Source of the DNA: Bacillota bacterium
GTDB lineage: Bacteria; Bacillota; Clostridia; Lachnospirales; Anaerotignaceae
NCBI GenBank assembly: GCA_022791155.1
Contig: JAAVYN010000013.1
Span: 62,001 to 126,000 of the forward strand
DNA length: 64,000 nucleotides
Direction: 5' to 3'
In this document: one piece after another, positions 34,962-44,486 of the stretch
How positions within the stretch are numbered: the first letter of the stretch is position 1
Layout of the letters: each line of letters begins with the position of its first letter
Notes under the pieces: model-generated
Databases searched by the model: none
What the model saw: only the letters and a program-made list of their open reading frames with translations
What the model was told of the DNA's origin: nothing
Program-made: the position numbers and the translations under genes

Positions 34962-36620
34962 TTGAGTTTGAAAACCGTGAACGGCCTTTTGCTCAAAAAA
35001 ATGATTGTTGCCGGAGCTAATGAACTAAATGAAAATAAAACACTTGTGGATTCGCTTAATGTTTTTCCTGTTCCAGATGGAGACACAGGAACAAATATGT
35101 CGCTCACATCAATTGCGGCAGCGCGGGAATGTGAAAAACTGGGAACTTTGAGTTTGTCCCAAATCAGCCGGGCAGCGGCCAATGGTTCCTTGAGAGGGGC
35201 AAGAGGAAATTCGGGAGTTATATTAAGCCAGCTTTTCAGAGGCTTTTCGAAAGGGCTTGACGGGCTTGATGAAGCGGGCGTTGTTGAAATTTCAAATGCT
35301 TTTAAGCGTGGTGTGGCCACAGCATATAAAGCAGTCATGAAGCCAAAGGAAGGAACAATTTTGACAGTGGCAAAAGCCATGGCAGAAAGTGGTGAACAGG
35401 CAGCTGAAGAAACCGATGATATAGAGGAATTTTTAAGCCGTGTCATTGAAGCCGGGAACAAAATGCTTGAAAAAACAACGGACATGCTTCCGGCGCTCAA
35501 AGCCGCAAATGTTGTGGATGCAGGTGGAAAAGGCCTTATGATCATACTTCAGGGAGCGCTTGGAAGCATTAACAGCTCAGAAGAAATTGTGCTTAAAGAA
35601 GCTGTCGAAACAAAGCCTGTTGATTATTCGGCGCTTGTTTCTGTTGAAAACAACAGCATAACATTTGGATATTGCACAGAATTTTTTATAATTCAGAAAA
35701 ATGTTTCCGACAAAATGGTCAGTGATTTGAAAACATATTTAAGCTCAATTGGTGACAGCATTGTTGTGGTTGCTGACGATGAAATTGTGAAAGTTCATGT
35801 GCACACAGATCACCCGGGAAGGGCAATTGAAAAGGCACTTGAAATTGGACAGCTTAATGGAATGAAAATAGACAATATGCGCATTCAGCATACGAACAGA
35901 ATAAATTTTGAAGACTCTGCTGTGAAAAAAATTGAAGAAACAAAAGAGGCAAAAGAGACAAAAGAAATTGGCTTTATTTCAATATCAATGGGCAGGGGAA
36001 TGGCTGATATATTCAAAAATTTGGGTGTGGACAGCATCATTGAGGGTGGCCAGACAATGAATCCAAGCACTGAAGACATTTTGAAAGCCATTGAAAACGT
36101 GAATGCCCGAAACATTTTTGTTCTTCCAAACAACAAAAATATAATACTTGCAGCGGAACAGGCTGCCAAACTGACCAAAGACAAAAATGTCATTGTTGTT
36201 CCAACAAAAACCATTCCTGAAGGGATTTCGGCAATGGTCAACTATGAGCCGTCGCTGTCAGTTGAAAAATGTTTTGAGGGCATGAAAGAAAGCCTTTCTC
36301 TTGTTAAAACATGTTCTGTGACTTTTGCTGTGCGTGACACTGAAATATCCAATTTCAATATCACCAAAGGCGACATACTTGGAATGCTTGATGGAAAAAT
36401 TGAGGCCATATCAAAAAACATTTCATCATGTGTTAAAGCTCTCATTTCAAAAGCTGTTGATGAAGACAGTGAGATAATAAGCATATATTATGGAAGTGAT
36501 GTTGAAGATGATGAGGCTTTTGAAATGAAAGATGAACTGTCTAAAATATATCCGGAATGTGAAGTTGAACTTCATAAGGGCGGCCAGCCGGTTTACTACT
36601 ATATTATTTCGGTTGAGTGA
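34962..36620 (+). CDS. fakA: DAK2-domain fatty acid kinase, FakA/YloV type
   Basis: A 552-residue cytoplasmic kinase that phosphorylates FakB-bound fatty acids for phospholipid synthesis. N-terminal DAK2 (DhaL-like) domain about 1-200 with the Mg-ATP Asp cluster NVFPVPDGDTGTNM and GARGNSGVILSQLFRGF; middle region about 230-320; C-terminal DegV-like (FakA EDD) domain about 330-552 with IISISMGRGMADIF-type strand and VKVHVHTDHPG. It starts at TTG 34962 with AAGGAGG eight bases upstream. plsX, whose product is linked to the same acyl-phosphate pool, lies 10 kb downstream. No fakB gene is in the window. Confidence 0.94.
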   Translation: MSLKTVNGLLLKKMIVAGANELNENKTLVDSLNVFPVPDGDTGTNMSLTSIAAARECEKLGTLSLSQISRAAANGSLRGARGNSGVILSQLFRGFSKGLDGLDEAGVVEISNAFKRGVATAYKAVMKPKEGTILTVAKAMAESGEQAAEETDDIEEFLSRVIEAGNKMLEKTTDMLPALKAANVVDAGGKGLMIILQGALGSINSSEEIVLKEAVETKPVDYSALVSVENNSITFGYCTEFFIIQKNVSDKMVSDLKTYLSSIGDSIVVVADDEIVKVHVHTDHPGRAIEKALEIGQLNGMKIDNMRIQHTNRINFEDSAVKKIEETKEAKETKEIGFISISMGRGMADIFKNLGVDSIIEGGQTMNPSTEDILKAIENVNARNIFVLPNNKNIILAAEQAAKLTKDKNVIVVPTKTIPEGISAMVNYEPSLSVEKCFEGMKESLSLVKTCSVTFAVRDTEISNFNITKGDILGMLDGKIEAISKNISSCVKALISKAVDEDSEIISIYYGSDVEDDEAFEMKDELSKIYPECEVELHKGGQPVYYYIISVE

Positions 36621-36913
36621 CAAAGAGAACGACATGCGAGGCTACTATATATTTTAACTTGCGCAGATTGCATTTGTGAAAAAATTGAACGTGATTTTGA
36701 ATTCAGCAAGGTTTGACTTTGTGACATATGGAACGTTTGAACCATAATTTTTGAGTGATTTTGTTGAAGAAATGTGAATGGCCTTTGACGGACAATGAAT
36801 TGTCAGAAACAAAACAAACACAGCCGCAAAAATTGATATTTTGCTCCTGTGATGACACAAGATTTCACAACAGAGCTACTTTTTCCGAAAACTGATTAAA
36901 ACTGACAAAACAT

Positions 36914-36950
36914 GACACAATATACAAGTTTCGAATTGGTATATTGTGTC
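36914..36950. repeat. perfect 12-bp inverted repeat before recG
   Basis: GACACAATATAC (36914-36925) and GTATATTGTGTC (36939-36950), loop of 13. It ends 40 bp before the recG start and is followed only by TTT, so it could be a fakA terminator, a leader hairpin of recG or an operator. The rest of the 370-bp gap 36621-36990 shows no ORF or second structure. Confidence 0.6.
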
Positions 36951-36990
36951 TTTAGCGTTTAAGGAATTTTATTGGCAGGGGATTGAGCGT

Positions 36991-39042
36991 ATGCATTTAA
37001 GTGATTCAGTGGACATGGTGCATAATATAGGAAAGCAGAGATTGAAATATCTGAATAATATGGGTGTTTTCACTGTTGGTGATCTGATTGAGCATTTTCC
37101 CAGAGAATATGATGACAGAAGTGATGTGAAAGAAATTGCAGATCTTGAAGAAAATGAAAGCAATACATTTGTTGGAGAAATAATGGAGAATGCTGAAAAC
37201 ATAAGAATTAAAAGCAAAAACATCACAAAGGCAAAAATTTTTGACGACAGTGGCGAAGTTACAGCGGTTTGGTATAATCAGCCGTATATTAAAAACACAA
37301 TGAAAAAAGGTGCAAAATTTATATTCACGGGCCGGTTTCAAAAAAATTTTGGAAGAAAAGAGATTGTTGCTCCAGAATTTGAAGCGATTGACAAAGAGAT
37401 ATTTCTTGGAGCAGGAAGAATAATGCCGGTTTATTCTGTCACAAAAGGCATAAGCCAAAAAGTGATGCGAGGGCTTGTTTATGACACTTTAGAAAAAACA
37501 AAAAACCAATTGACAGACATTCTTCCCAAACCTGTGAGAATGGAAAACAAACTTTGTGACAAAAATTTTGCTGTGCTGAACATTCACTTCCCTGAAAATG
37601 ATGAAAGCTTTTTTATTGCACGAAAACGTCTTGTTTTTGAAGAGCTTTTTGTTCTGCAAACTGCGCTTTTGAAAATGAAATCAAACATCACCGAAGGGAG
37701 AAACGGCGCTGTAATTGAAAATGATGAGTCTGCCAATGAAATTATATCTCATTTGGGGTTTGAACTCACAAGAGCACAGAAAAATGTTATAGAAGACATT
37801 AAAACGGATTTGAAAAGCGGAAAAGTTATGAACAGGCTTATACAAGGAGATGTTGGAAGCGGGAAGACAGCTGTTGCAATGGTTGCGGCATATATAGCCA
37901 TAAAAAGTGGCTATCAGGCTGTTTTGATGGCTCCAACAGAAGTTTTGGCAAGACAGCATTTTGAAAACTTCAGAAATGTTTTTGAAAGTTTGGGAATTGA
38001 GGTCACGTTTTTGAGTGGCTCCATGAAAAAGAAAGAAAAAGAAAAAAGTTTGGAGAACATAAAAAATGGCTTTGCTCAAATGATTGTGGGAACTCATGCC
38101 GTTATACAGGAAAAAGTTGAATTCAAAAAAGCTGGAATTGCCATAACAGATGAACAGCACAGGTTTGGAGTTAATCAAAGAATAAGCCTTTCTCAAAAAG
38201 GCGAAAGCCCCCACATACTTGTTATGACGGCCACGCCAATACCACGCACACTGGCATTGATATTATATGGCGATTTGGATATTTCTATAATAGACGAACT
38301 TCCGCCGGGAAGACAGAAGATTGACACAAGGGCCGTTGGGACGGCGTATCATGAAAGAATTTATAATTTCATAAAACGCGAAATTTCCAAAGGGCATCAG
38401 GCATATATAGTTTGTCCGTCGATTGAGGAAGATGAAAAAAGAGAGGTTGAAAATGTTGTCAGTTTGGCGGAAAAATTGAGAGAGGGCCCATTTTCATCAT
38501 ATTCTGTTGGGATTTTGCATGGCAAAATGAAAAATGATGAAAAACAGCTTGCAATGGAAGAATTTTCCGCAGGCAATATAGACATACTTGTGAGCACAAC
38601 AGTTGTTGAGGTTGGCGTCAATGTTCCAAACGCAACAGTGATGCTGATTGAGAATGCCGAAATGTTTGGGCTTTCGCAAATTCACCAGCTTCGGGGGAGA
38701 GTTGGGCGCGGAGGCGCTCAAAGCTATTGCATACTTGTGAGTGACAGCAAAAATAAAATAACATTGGAACGGCTCAAAACAATGCAGTCCACAAGTGACG
38801 GCTTTGAAATATCGGAAAAGGATTTGAAACTGAGAGGGCCTGGGGAGTTTTTTGGCACAAAACAGCACGGCATTCCAATGCTGAAAATTGCCAATCTTTA
38901 TAAGGACATTGAAACACTGAAGCTTGCGCAGAAAGCGGCATTGAAACTTTTGAAAAATGACAAAAACTTGGAAAAAGAAGAAAACGCGCTTTTGAAAGAA
39001 GAAATAACAAAATTTTTTGAAAACAGAGAGATTGGAATTTGA
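36991..39042 (+). CDS. recG: ATP-dependent DNA helicase RecG
   Basis: A 683-residue helicase that regresses stalled forks and processes branched DNA. Wedge OB domain about 1-160 (LKYLNNMGVFTVGDLIEHFP, REYDDRSDV); helicase motif I GDVGSGKTAVA near 288, DExH box as DEQH in ITDEQHRFGVNQR near 388, motif III TATPIPRTL, motif VI QLRGRVGRG near 572, and the C-terminal TRG region. Length is normal. ATG 36991 is preferred (AGGGG about 10 bases upstream) over the GTG at 36946, which lies inside the inverted repeat. rsmD and coaD follow in the same direction. Confidence 0.96.
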   Translation: MHLSDSVDMVHNIGKQRLKYLNNMGVFTVGDLIEHFPREYDDRSDVKEIADLEENESNTFVGEIMENAENIRIKSKNITKAKIFDDSGEVTAVWYNQPYIKNTMKKGAKFIFTGRFQKNFGRKEIVAPEFEAIDKEIFLGAGRIMPVYSVTKGISQKVMRGLVYDTLEKTKNQLTDILPKPVRMENKLCDKNFAVLNIHFPENDESFFIARKRLVFEELFVLQTALLKMKSNITEGRNGAVIENDESANEIISHLGFELTRAQKNVIEDIKTDLKSGKVMNRLIQGDVGSGKTAVAMVAAYIAIKSGYQAVLMAPTEVLARQHFENFRNVFESLGIEVTFLSGSMKKKEKEKSLENIKNGFAQMIVGTHAVIQEKVEFKKAGIAITDEQHRFGVNQRISLSQKGESPHILVMTATPIPRTLALILYGDLDISIIDELPPGRQKIDTRAVGTAYHERIYNFIKREISKGHQAYIVCPSIEEDEKREVENVVSLAEKLREGPFSSYSVGILHGKMKNDEKQLAMEEFSAGNIDILVSTTVVEVGVNVPNATVMLIENAEMFGLSQIHQLRGRVGRGGAQSYCILVSDSKNKITLERLKTMQSTSDGFEISEKDLKLRGPGEFFGTKQHGIPMLKIANLYKDIETLKLAQKAALKLLKNDKNLEKEENALLKEEITKFFENREIGI

Positions 39043-39192
39043 TGTTTCGCTTTTTGGCATTGGTTTAATATTAATAAAGTTTATATTGTTTTTTGTATTA
39101 TGCTTTGCTATAATGAAAAAATACAAACAACTTAAATTGAATGGTTTGATTTTGGTGTTTGAAAGCATGTTCAGACAATTGGGGGACACTTT

Positions 39193-39744
39193 ATGCGTGT
39201 GATTTCTGGAAGTGCAAAAGGGCATAAACTGACAGCGCCAAATGGCCTTGACACACGTCCGACAACTGACAGAATTAAAGAGACTCTTTTTAATATAATT
39301 TCGCCGGAAATATATGGCTGCAATTTTCTCGATCTTTTCAGTGGTTCTGGAGGCATTGGAATTGAGGCACTGAGCCGCGGCGCAAAAACAGCCGTCTTTG
39401 TTGACAAAAGCACAAAAGCGGTTGACGCCATAAAAGCTAACCTAAATCACACAAAACTGAATGAAAGCGCTTTTGTATATTGTGCAGATGTTTTTGAGGC
39501 GCTGAAAACTCTTTCACTGAAAGGCATTGTGTTTGACATTATATTCATGGATCCGCCTTATTCCAGCGAAATTTATGAAAAAGTGTTGAAAAGTGTTGTT
39601 GAACTTTCAATTTTGAACAGCGAAGGATTTGTTGTGGCTGAACATTCTTCAAAATTTGAAATGCCAAAAGTCAAAGGATTGAAAATATATAGAACAAAAG
39701 ATTTTAAGACAACAGCAATGTCTTTTTTGTCATTGGAGGACTAA
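39193..39744 (+). CDS. rsmD: 16S rRNA (guanine-966 N2) methyltransferase
   Basis: A 183-residue AdoMet methyltransferase that modifies G966 in the 30S head. MRVISGSAKGHKL at the start, RPTTDRIKETLFNII, AdoMet motif FLDLFSGSGGIGIEALSRG (about 43-61) and the catalytic MDPPY near 118. It is followed directly by coaD, the usual rsmD-coaD pair (ylbH-coaD in Bacillus). ATG 39193 follows GGGGGA. The 150 bp between recG and rsmD hold no supported gene. Confidence 0.95.
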   Translation: MRVISGSAKGHKLTAPNGLDTRPTTDRIKETLFNIISPEIYGCNFLDLFSGSGGIGIEALSRGAKTAVFVDKSTKAVDAIKANLNHTKLNESAFVYCADVFEALKTLSLKGIVFDIIFMDPPYSSEIYEKVLKSVVELSILNSEGFVVAEHSSKFEMPKVKGLKIYRTKDFKTTAMSFLSLED

Positions 39745-39747
39745 ATG

Positions 39748-40230
39748 ATGTTAAAAGCTATTTATCCAGGGAGTTTTGATCCTGTCACAAACGGGCATCT
39801 TGACATAATAATCAGGGCGGCGAAAGTTGTGGATCGTCTTGTTGTTGGAGTTTTGGAAAATCCAAACAAAAAAGGCTCTCTTTTCACGGTGAATGAAAGA
39901 ATTGACCATCTGAAAATGGTCACAAAAGACATTGAAAATGTTGAAATAGAATCTTTTGAGGGCCTGCTTGTTGACTTTGCCGAAAAAATAGGCGCAAGGG
40001 TCATCATAAGGGGCTTGAGAGCTGTGACAGACTTTGAAAATGAGTTTCAAATGGCGCTCACAAACAGAAGTTTGCACAATGAGGTTGAAACGTTTTTTAT
40101 TTCTACCAGTGTGAACTATTTATATCTAAGCTCAAGCATGGTTAAAGAAGTGGCTATGTTTGGCGGCAACCTTAAAGGGCTTGTTCCGCCAGAAATTGAA
40201 GAAACTATTCTTGAAAAATATAGAAACTGA
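39748..40230 (+). CDS. coaD: phosphopantetheine adenylyltransferase
   Basis: A 160-residue nucleotidyltransferase for the fourth step of coenzyme A synthesis. T/HxGH motif in AIYPGSFDPVTNGHLDII, and YLSSSMVKEVAMFGGNL near 125. A hexamer in the cytoplasm in known members. ATG 39748 has GGAGGA seven bases upstream; the ATG directly before it (39745) is an equal alternative with 4-bp spacing. With coaE 13 kb upstream, two steps of the pathway are in this window. Confidence 0.96.
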   Translation: MLKAIYPGSFDPVTNGHLDIIIRAAKVVDRLVVGVLENPNKKGSLFTVNERIDHLKMVTKDIENVEIESFEGLLVDFAEKIGARVIIRGLRAVTDFENEFQMALTNRSLHNEVETFFISTSVNYLYLSSSMVKEVAMFGGNLKGLVPPEIEETILEKYRN

Positions 40231-40242
40231 GGGAGCACGTTT

Positions 40243-40755
40243 ATGGATACTGTAATGAGATTGCTTGAGGAACTGGAAGATATTCTGGACAGCAGCAGAG
40301 CACTTCCTTTTTCTAATAACAAAGTTGCTGTTGATAAAGATGAGCTTTATGACATAGTTGCAGAGCTTAGGGAATGCCTTCCAAATGACATAAAACAGAG
40401 CAAAATTATTGTTCAGGAAAGAAACAAAATAATAATTGAAGCGCAAAAAGAAGCCGAGGGAATTGCTAAAGACGCAGAGGAAAAAATGAGGCGTCTTATT
40501 GATGAACATGAAATAACAAAGGCCGCATGTGCACAAAGCACCGAGCTTGTTGAGATGGCCAAAAAGCAGGCAAAGGAAATGCGCATTGGCGCCACAGAAT
40601 ATGCCGACAGCATATTGGCCGCTGCAAGCAGCAGACTTCAGGAAATGCGTGAGCGCATGAGAGAAGAAAGCATTAAGCTTGATGAATTTTTTGGACAAAG
40701 CCTTGATGTGATTTATGAAAACAGACAAGAGCTGAGGGGAATCAACAAAATGTAA
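40243..40755 (+). CDS. coiled-coil protein of the coaD-ylbJ neighbourhood, function unknown
   Basis: A 170-residue, almost wholly helical, charged protein. Residues about 55-160 form a long coiled coil with the repeated Ala/Glu/Lys pattern IIVQERNKIIIEAQKEAEG and MRERMREESIKLDEFF, resembling the stalk of ATP synthase subunit b or DivIVA-like proteins, for which such genes are often misnamed ATPase. No membrane segment or ATP motif is present. It follows coaD by 12 bp, a conserved place in Clostridia. ATG after GAGGGAG. A cell-division or scaffolding role is possible but not shown. Confidence 0.8.
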   Translation: MDTVMRLLEELEDILDSSRALPFSNNKVAVDKDELYDIVAELRECLPNDIKQSKIIVQERNKIIIEAQKEAEGIAKDAEEKMRRLIDEHEITKAACAQSTELVEMAKKQAKEMRIGATEYADSILAAASSRLQEMRERMREESIKLDEFFGQSLDVIYENRQELRGINKM

Positions 40756-40777
40756 TTTTTAATATGGCTTTATGATT

Positions 40778-40860
40778 AAAGCAGTATTCCCAATTATTCG
40801 CAGTTGACATATGGCACATAAATTTTTGTGCATACTGCGGCTAACAGGAAATACTGCTTT
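40778..40860. terminator. large nested hairpin between convergent genes
   Basis: Three co-axial arms: AAAGCAGTATTCC (40778-40790) with GGAAATACTGCTTT (40847-40860, one bulge); CGCAGT (40799-40804) with ACTGCG (40834-40839); GCACA (40814-40818) with TGTGC (40827-40831). T-rich tail on the plus strand. It probably ends both converging transcripts, but at 83 nt it is much larger than a normal terminator. Confidence 0.7.
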
Positions 40861-40910
40861 TATATTTGTCGAATTATAATTTATTTTGGATTGAACTCAA
40901 CTGATGAAGC

Positions 40911-41855
40911 TTAGAATATTATAATCACTGTGGCTATGAGCGCAGAGAGCGCCGCTTTGAAAAATTGGCAAAATATGAAAACGGCTTTATTGACAGGCAC
41001 ATTATCAATGAACCCAAAAATCTGGAGCAATATTGCTATTCCGCCAAAGCCAAGGAAAAATGATGAATATATGGCTTTTTCATAAACATACATGTCTGTT
41101 TTGCAAACAGTGTTTATGCCTGTTGTCATTTCAAAAATCCCAGAAATTAATATTGACATGTTTTTTCCAACACTGTTATATATTCCAGTTATTTCCAAAA
41201 TGTTGTTTATAATCCCTGACAAGACCATATAGCCGCCAATTAGAACAAGTATTTGCGCAGCGGAATATATGCTGCTGCTTATCACTGTGCCGATTGGCTT
41301 TGAAACGGAGCCGGGCCGCGCTTCTTTGTGGCATATATCTGTTATTTTGTGCGGCCATATGCGGCAGAAAATCACTCCCGAAATAAATGTTGCGGCAACG
41401 GTTGAAAACAGCATTATATATCCCGTGTGAAGGCTGTTCATGAGGGAGGCGCCAACAGTTGCCGTTATAAATATTGGCCCGGCATTGTTGCAAAAAGACA
41501 ATATACATTGCGCTTCGCCTTTTGAAATCAGTCTTTTTTCAAAAAGATCAGATGTGATTTTGGCGCCTGTTGGATAGCCGGCAAGCAGACCCATGAACAG
41601 CGGGAAAGCCGCACGGCCATTTACATTGAATATAAGCCTTACGATTGAATTGAGCTTTTCTCCTATATATTCGGCAAAACCGGCTTCGGTGAGTATGTAT
41701 GTTCCCATGGCAAAGGGAAAAAGCGTTGGAAGCACTGAGTTATACCAAAGAACCAAGCTTTTAGACACTGAAGATATGAATGACGAGGGATGAGTTGCGA
41801 AAAATAGGAATAGAGCGATTATGAACACAGAAAGAAATGCTTTTTTTGCTGTCAA
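40911..41855 (-). CDS. ylbJ: sporulation integral membrane protein YlbJ
   Basis: A 314-residue polytopic membrane protein with nucleoside-recognition (Gate) domain segments, required for spore envelope formation in Bacillus (sigma-E regulon). SVLPTLFPFAMGTYILTEAG, GLLAGYPTGAKI and FCNNAGPIFITATVG are the family landmarks. It starts at TTG 41855, with AGGAGGG six bases upstream (plus 41862-41868); the open frame runs on upstream into the tmcAL coding region without support. It is 140 bp after tmcAL on the same strand. Strong evidence that the host makes endospores. Confidence 0.92.
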   Translation of the reverse strand: MTAKKAFLSVFIIALFLFFATHPSSFISSVSKSLVLWYNSVLPTLFPFAMGTYILTEAGFAEYIGEKLNSIVRLIFNVNGRAAFPLFMGLLAGYPTGAKITSDLFEKRLISKGEAQCILSFCNNAGPIFITATVGASLMNSLHTGYIMLFSTVAATFISGVIFCRIWPHKITDICHKEARPGSVSKPIGTVISSSIYSAAQILVLIGGYMVLSGIINNILEITGIYNSVGKNMSILISGIFEMTTGINTVCKTDMYVYEKAIYSSFFLGFGGIAILLQIFGFIDNVPVNKAVFIFCQFFKAALSALIATVIIIF

Positions 41856-41995
41856 ATTTTTCCCTCCTATACTGTTTTTTGCTTTGATGCCAATTTGTGG
41901 CTTTAAGTATGGGACAACAAGCATAGATGTGAAGCTGTGAAGCAGTATATCAAAACTTGTTGTCCGCTTTAATAACAGTATATTATGAAGAAGGT

Positions 41996-43216
41996 CTAAA
42001 CAATTACAATTTGTTTTGTAAATTCCTGTCCTATATGGCGGGAAAGAGCATTCTTTGAAGCCATGAAATATATATCGGTGAATGTGCATTCCGCTTTTAG
42101 AAAACGCAAAGCGCTTTCATCAAGGGTTTCAAACGCTTTTTTCATGTTTATGACAACTGGAACGTCAGATTTTTCAATTAAATGCCTAATGATATATTCT
42201 TTTTCTTTTCTAAATCCGAGAACGCGTATATATGGCAAAGAACAATTTGAATATTCTTTTATATATTCCGACTTAATGTCAAGAAGCATGTGGATAAAAA
42301 TTCTTTGTATCGCCGTGTGTGTGTATCTTTTTGATTTCACAAGGGATATTGCCTCATCAATGCTCGAAGCCGCCGAAAAAGCGTTTTTGATGCGGTTTTC
42401 AAGCCCTTCATCAATTCCATATATTTTGGCAAGCTCAAAACCCGGCTTTATTCTGGCAACATATGATATGCTTTGATAAAAATCATCAATGAATATGGGA
42501 GCATTTTTTGATTCAATGTTTTCAAGAAGTGTTTTGCAGGCTGTTTCGGGCATTGAAAGTTTCAGTGCTTCGATGTTGTTTTCTTTCACTGCTTTTCTCA
42601 ATGCCGAGGCTGAAGCAAGGCGGGATATGTTTTTTGAGTTATACTCCTCGCCTTCTCTTTTGAATGTCAAAGGGACAATTTTGGAATTCAGGCGTGAAAT
42701 TGATTTTATATATTCCACGGCAAGTATGTTGTTTGGTGAAGAAATAAATGAAAAATCGTCACCATATGTTTCTTCAAGCGCCTTTTGGCGTGCCGAGGGA
42801 AATGACATGCCTTTACGCAGATTTTGTTTTAGAGACAATGAAAAAGGCAAGCTTTCTTCCGAAAGAACAGAGGCTGCTTTTTTCAGCTGTTCAATGTTTC
42901 CGCTTTCACTCCCAAATGAAACATGGCTCACAATGCCGCAGCTGTTGAGAATTTTCATTGCGCCAAGGGCGAACATTTCAGCGGAAGATGATGAAAATGT
43001 TGATGGAAGCTCCAGAACAATGGAGGCGCCGTTCAAAAGAGCGCATCTGGCGCGGCTCCATTTGTCCATTATTGCAGGCTCGCCACGCTGAACAAAATTT
43101 CCGCTCATAACAACTGTTATGTTGTCATTTTTGGTTGCTTCAATTGTTTTGTCAATGTGGAGTTTATGTCCGTTGTGAAATGGGTTATATTCCGAAATTA
43201 CTCCTATGGTTTCCAT
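41996..43216 (-). CDS. tmcAL: tRNA(Met) cytidine acetate ligase (YlbM)
   Basis: A 406-residue nucleotidyltransferase-fold enzyme that uses acetate and ATP to make N4-acetylcytidine at the wobble base of elongator tRNA-Met. MGVISEYNPFHNGH-type N-terminus (here TIGVISEYNPFHNGHKLHI) with the HxGH motif, SGNFVQRGEPAIMDKW and GFRKEKEYIIRHL are conserved. It lies beside pta-ackA, the acetate-metabolism genes, across a 239-bp divergent region; the link is suggestive since its substrate is acetate. ATG 43216 after TAGGAGA. Confidence 0.94.
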   Translation of the reverse strand: METIGVISEYNPFHNGHKLHIDKTIEATKNDNITVVMSGNFVQRGEPAIMDKWSRARCALLNGASIVLELPSTFSSSSAEMFALGAMKILNSCGIVSHVSFGSESGNIEQLKKAASVLSEESLPFSLSLKQNLRKGMSFPSARQKALEETYGDDFSFISSPNNILAVEYIKSISRLNSKIVPLTFKREGEEYNSKNISRLASASALRKAVKENNIEALKLSMPETACKTLLENIESKNAPIFIDDFYQSISYVARIKPGFELAKIYGIDEGLENRIKNAFSAASSIDEAISLVKSKRYTHTAIQRIFIHMLLDIKSEYIKEYSNCSLPYIRVLGFRKEKEYIIRHLIEKSDVPVVINMKKAFETLDESALRFLKAECTFTDIYFMASKNALSRHIGQEFTKQIVIV

Positions 43217-43330
43217 TGGTTTCTCCTAAATTTTGTCAATCGGTTTGGAAGATGCAAATGAAGATTAAATCATTTGATGTATATTATAACAGCGCGCTGG
43301 AAAAATTAACATAAAAATTTTGCAAAACTA

Positions 43331-43363
43331 TTGTGGAAAAATTATCAATTGTATATAATTGAT
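43331..43363 (+). promoter_or_regulatory. pta-ackA promoter with dyad over the -10
   Basis: TTGTGG (43331-43336), 17-bp spacer, TATAAT (43354-43359). Perfect inverted arms ATCAATT (43344-43350) and AATTGAT (43357-43363) flank GTATAT, overlapping the -10. This is a plausible operator. Confidence 0.62.
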
Positions 43364-43455
43364 TTATATTGTTTTATTTTAGATACATGTTTTCATAATA
43401 AAGATATTCCAACATTATGGCCGTGAATATCAATAAAATTTTAGGAGGATTTTAT

Positions 43456-44451
43456 ATGGATTTTTTAAGTGTCATGAAAGAAAAAGCAAAAAAGGAAATT
43501 CAAACGATTGTATTGCCGGAATCATATGAAGAAAGAAACATCAAAGCTGCGGCTGCTGTTTTGAAAGAAGGAATTGCCAACATAGTGCTTATTGGCAAAA
43601 AAGCTGAAATTGTGGCAAAGGCTGAAGGGCTTGATCTTGAAAAAGCAATTTTTGTTGACCCTGAAAACTATGACAGAATGGACGAGTTTGTTTCAACACT
43701 TTGCGAGCTTAGAAAAAGCAAAGGTGTCACACCAGAGCAGGCGCTCAAAACTCTTATGGATCCAATGTATTTTGGAGTTATGCTTGTCAAAATGGGCGTT
43801 GCTGACGGCATGGTTTCTGGCGCAGCCCATTCAACAGCCGACACATTGAGGCCCGCCCTTCAAATCCTCAAAACAAAACCAGGAACAGAGCTTGTGTCAT
43901 CATTCTTCATCATGGTTTGCAAAGACGGCACATATGGCGATGACGGCGTTCTTCTTTTTGCTGATTGTGCGCTGAACCAAAATCCAAATCCGGCCGAACT
44001 GGCTTCAATTGCCGTTGATTCTGCTAAAAGCTATGAAGCTTTTGTTGGCGGTGAGCCGCGGGTTGCAATGCTCAGCCATTCCTCAAAAGGAAGCGCAAAA
44101 CATCCAGACGTTGACAAAGTTGTTGAGGCAACAAAAATTGCCAAAGAAAAAGCTCCTGACATAAAGCTTGACGGCGAACTTCAGCTTGACAGCGCCATTG
44201 TTGAAAAAGTTGGCGCCCAGAAGGCTCCGGGAAGCCCTGTGGCCGGCAAAGCAAACTGCCTCATATTCCCTGACATTGATGCCGGAAACATTGGTTATAA
44301 ACTTGTTCAGAGGTTTGCAGGCGCTGAAGCATATGGCCCTGTTTTGCAAGGAATTGCAAAACCTGTCAATGACCTCTCAAGGGGTTGTTCCGCTGAAGAC
44401 ATCGTTGCCGTTGTTGCCATGACAGCTGTTCAGGCTCAGATAAGCAAATAA
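43456..44451 (+). CDS. pta: phosphate acetyltransferase
   Basis: A 331-residue class I Pta converting acetyl-CoA and phosphate to acetyl phosphate. MDFLSVMKEKAKKE start, IVLPESYEERN, DGMVSGAAHSTADTLRPALQ (about 113-132) and the C-terminal GPVLQGIAKPVNDLSRGCS signature are complete. AGGAGG seven bases before ATG 43456 sets the start. First gene of pta-ackA; energy-yielding substrate-level phosphorylation in a fermentative anaerobe. Confidence 0.97.
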   Translation: MDFLSVMKEKAKKEIQTIVLPESYEERNIKAAAAVLKEGIANIVLIGKKAEIVAKAEGLDLEKAIFVDPENYDRMDEFVSTLCELRKSKGVTPEQALKTLMDPMYFGVMLVKMGVADGMVSGAAHSTADTLRPALQILKTKPGTELVSSFFIMVCKDGTYGDDGVLLFADCALNQNPNPAELASIAVDSAKSYEAFVGGEPRVAMLSHSSKGSAKHPDVDKVVEATKIAKEKAPDIKLDGELQLDSAIVEKVGAQKAPGSPVAGKANCLIFPDIDAGNIGYKLVQRFAGAEAYGPVLQGIAKPVNDLSRGCSAEDIVAVVAMTAVQAQISK

Positions 44452-44486
44452 GAAACTGAAAGATAAATTAAAAGGAGAGGATTTTT

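Noticed and set aside
39017..39202. 61-codon hydrophobic ORF between recG and rsmD
   Set aside because: It starts with TTG inside recG, overlaps both neighbours and has no ribosome site.
41856..42089. 78-codon N-terminal extension of ylbJ
   Set aside because: Overlaps tmcAL and lacks a ribosome site; AGGAGGG before TTG 41855 fixes the start.
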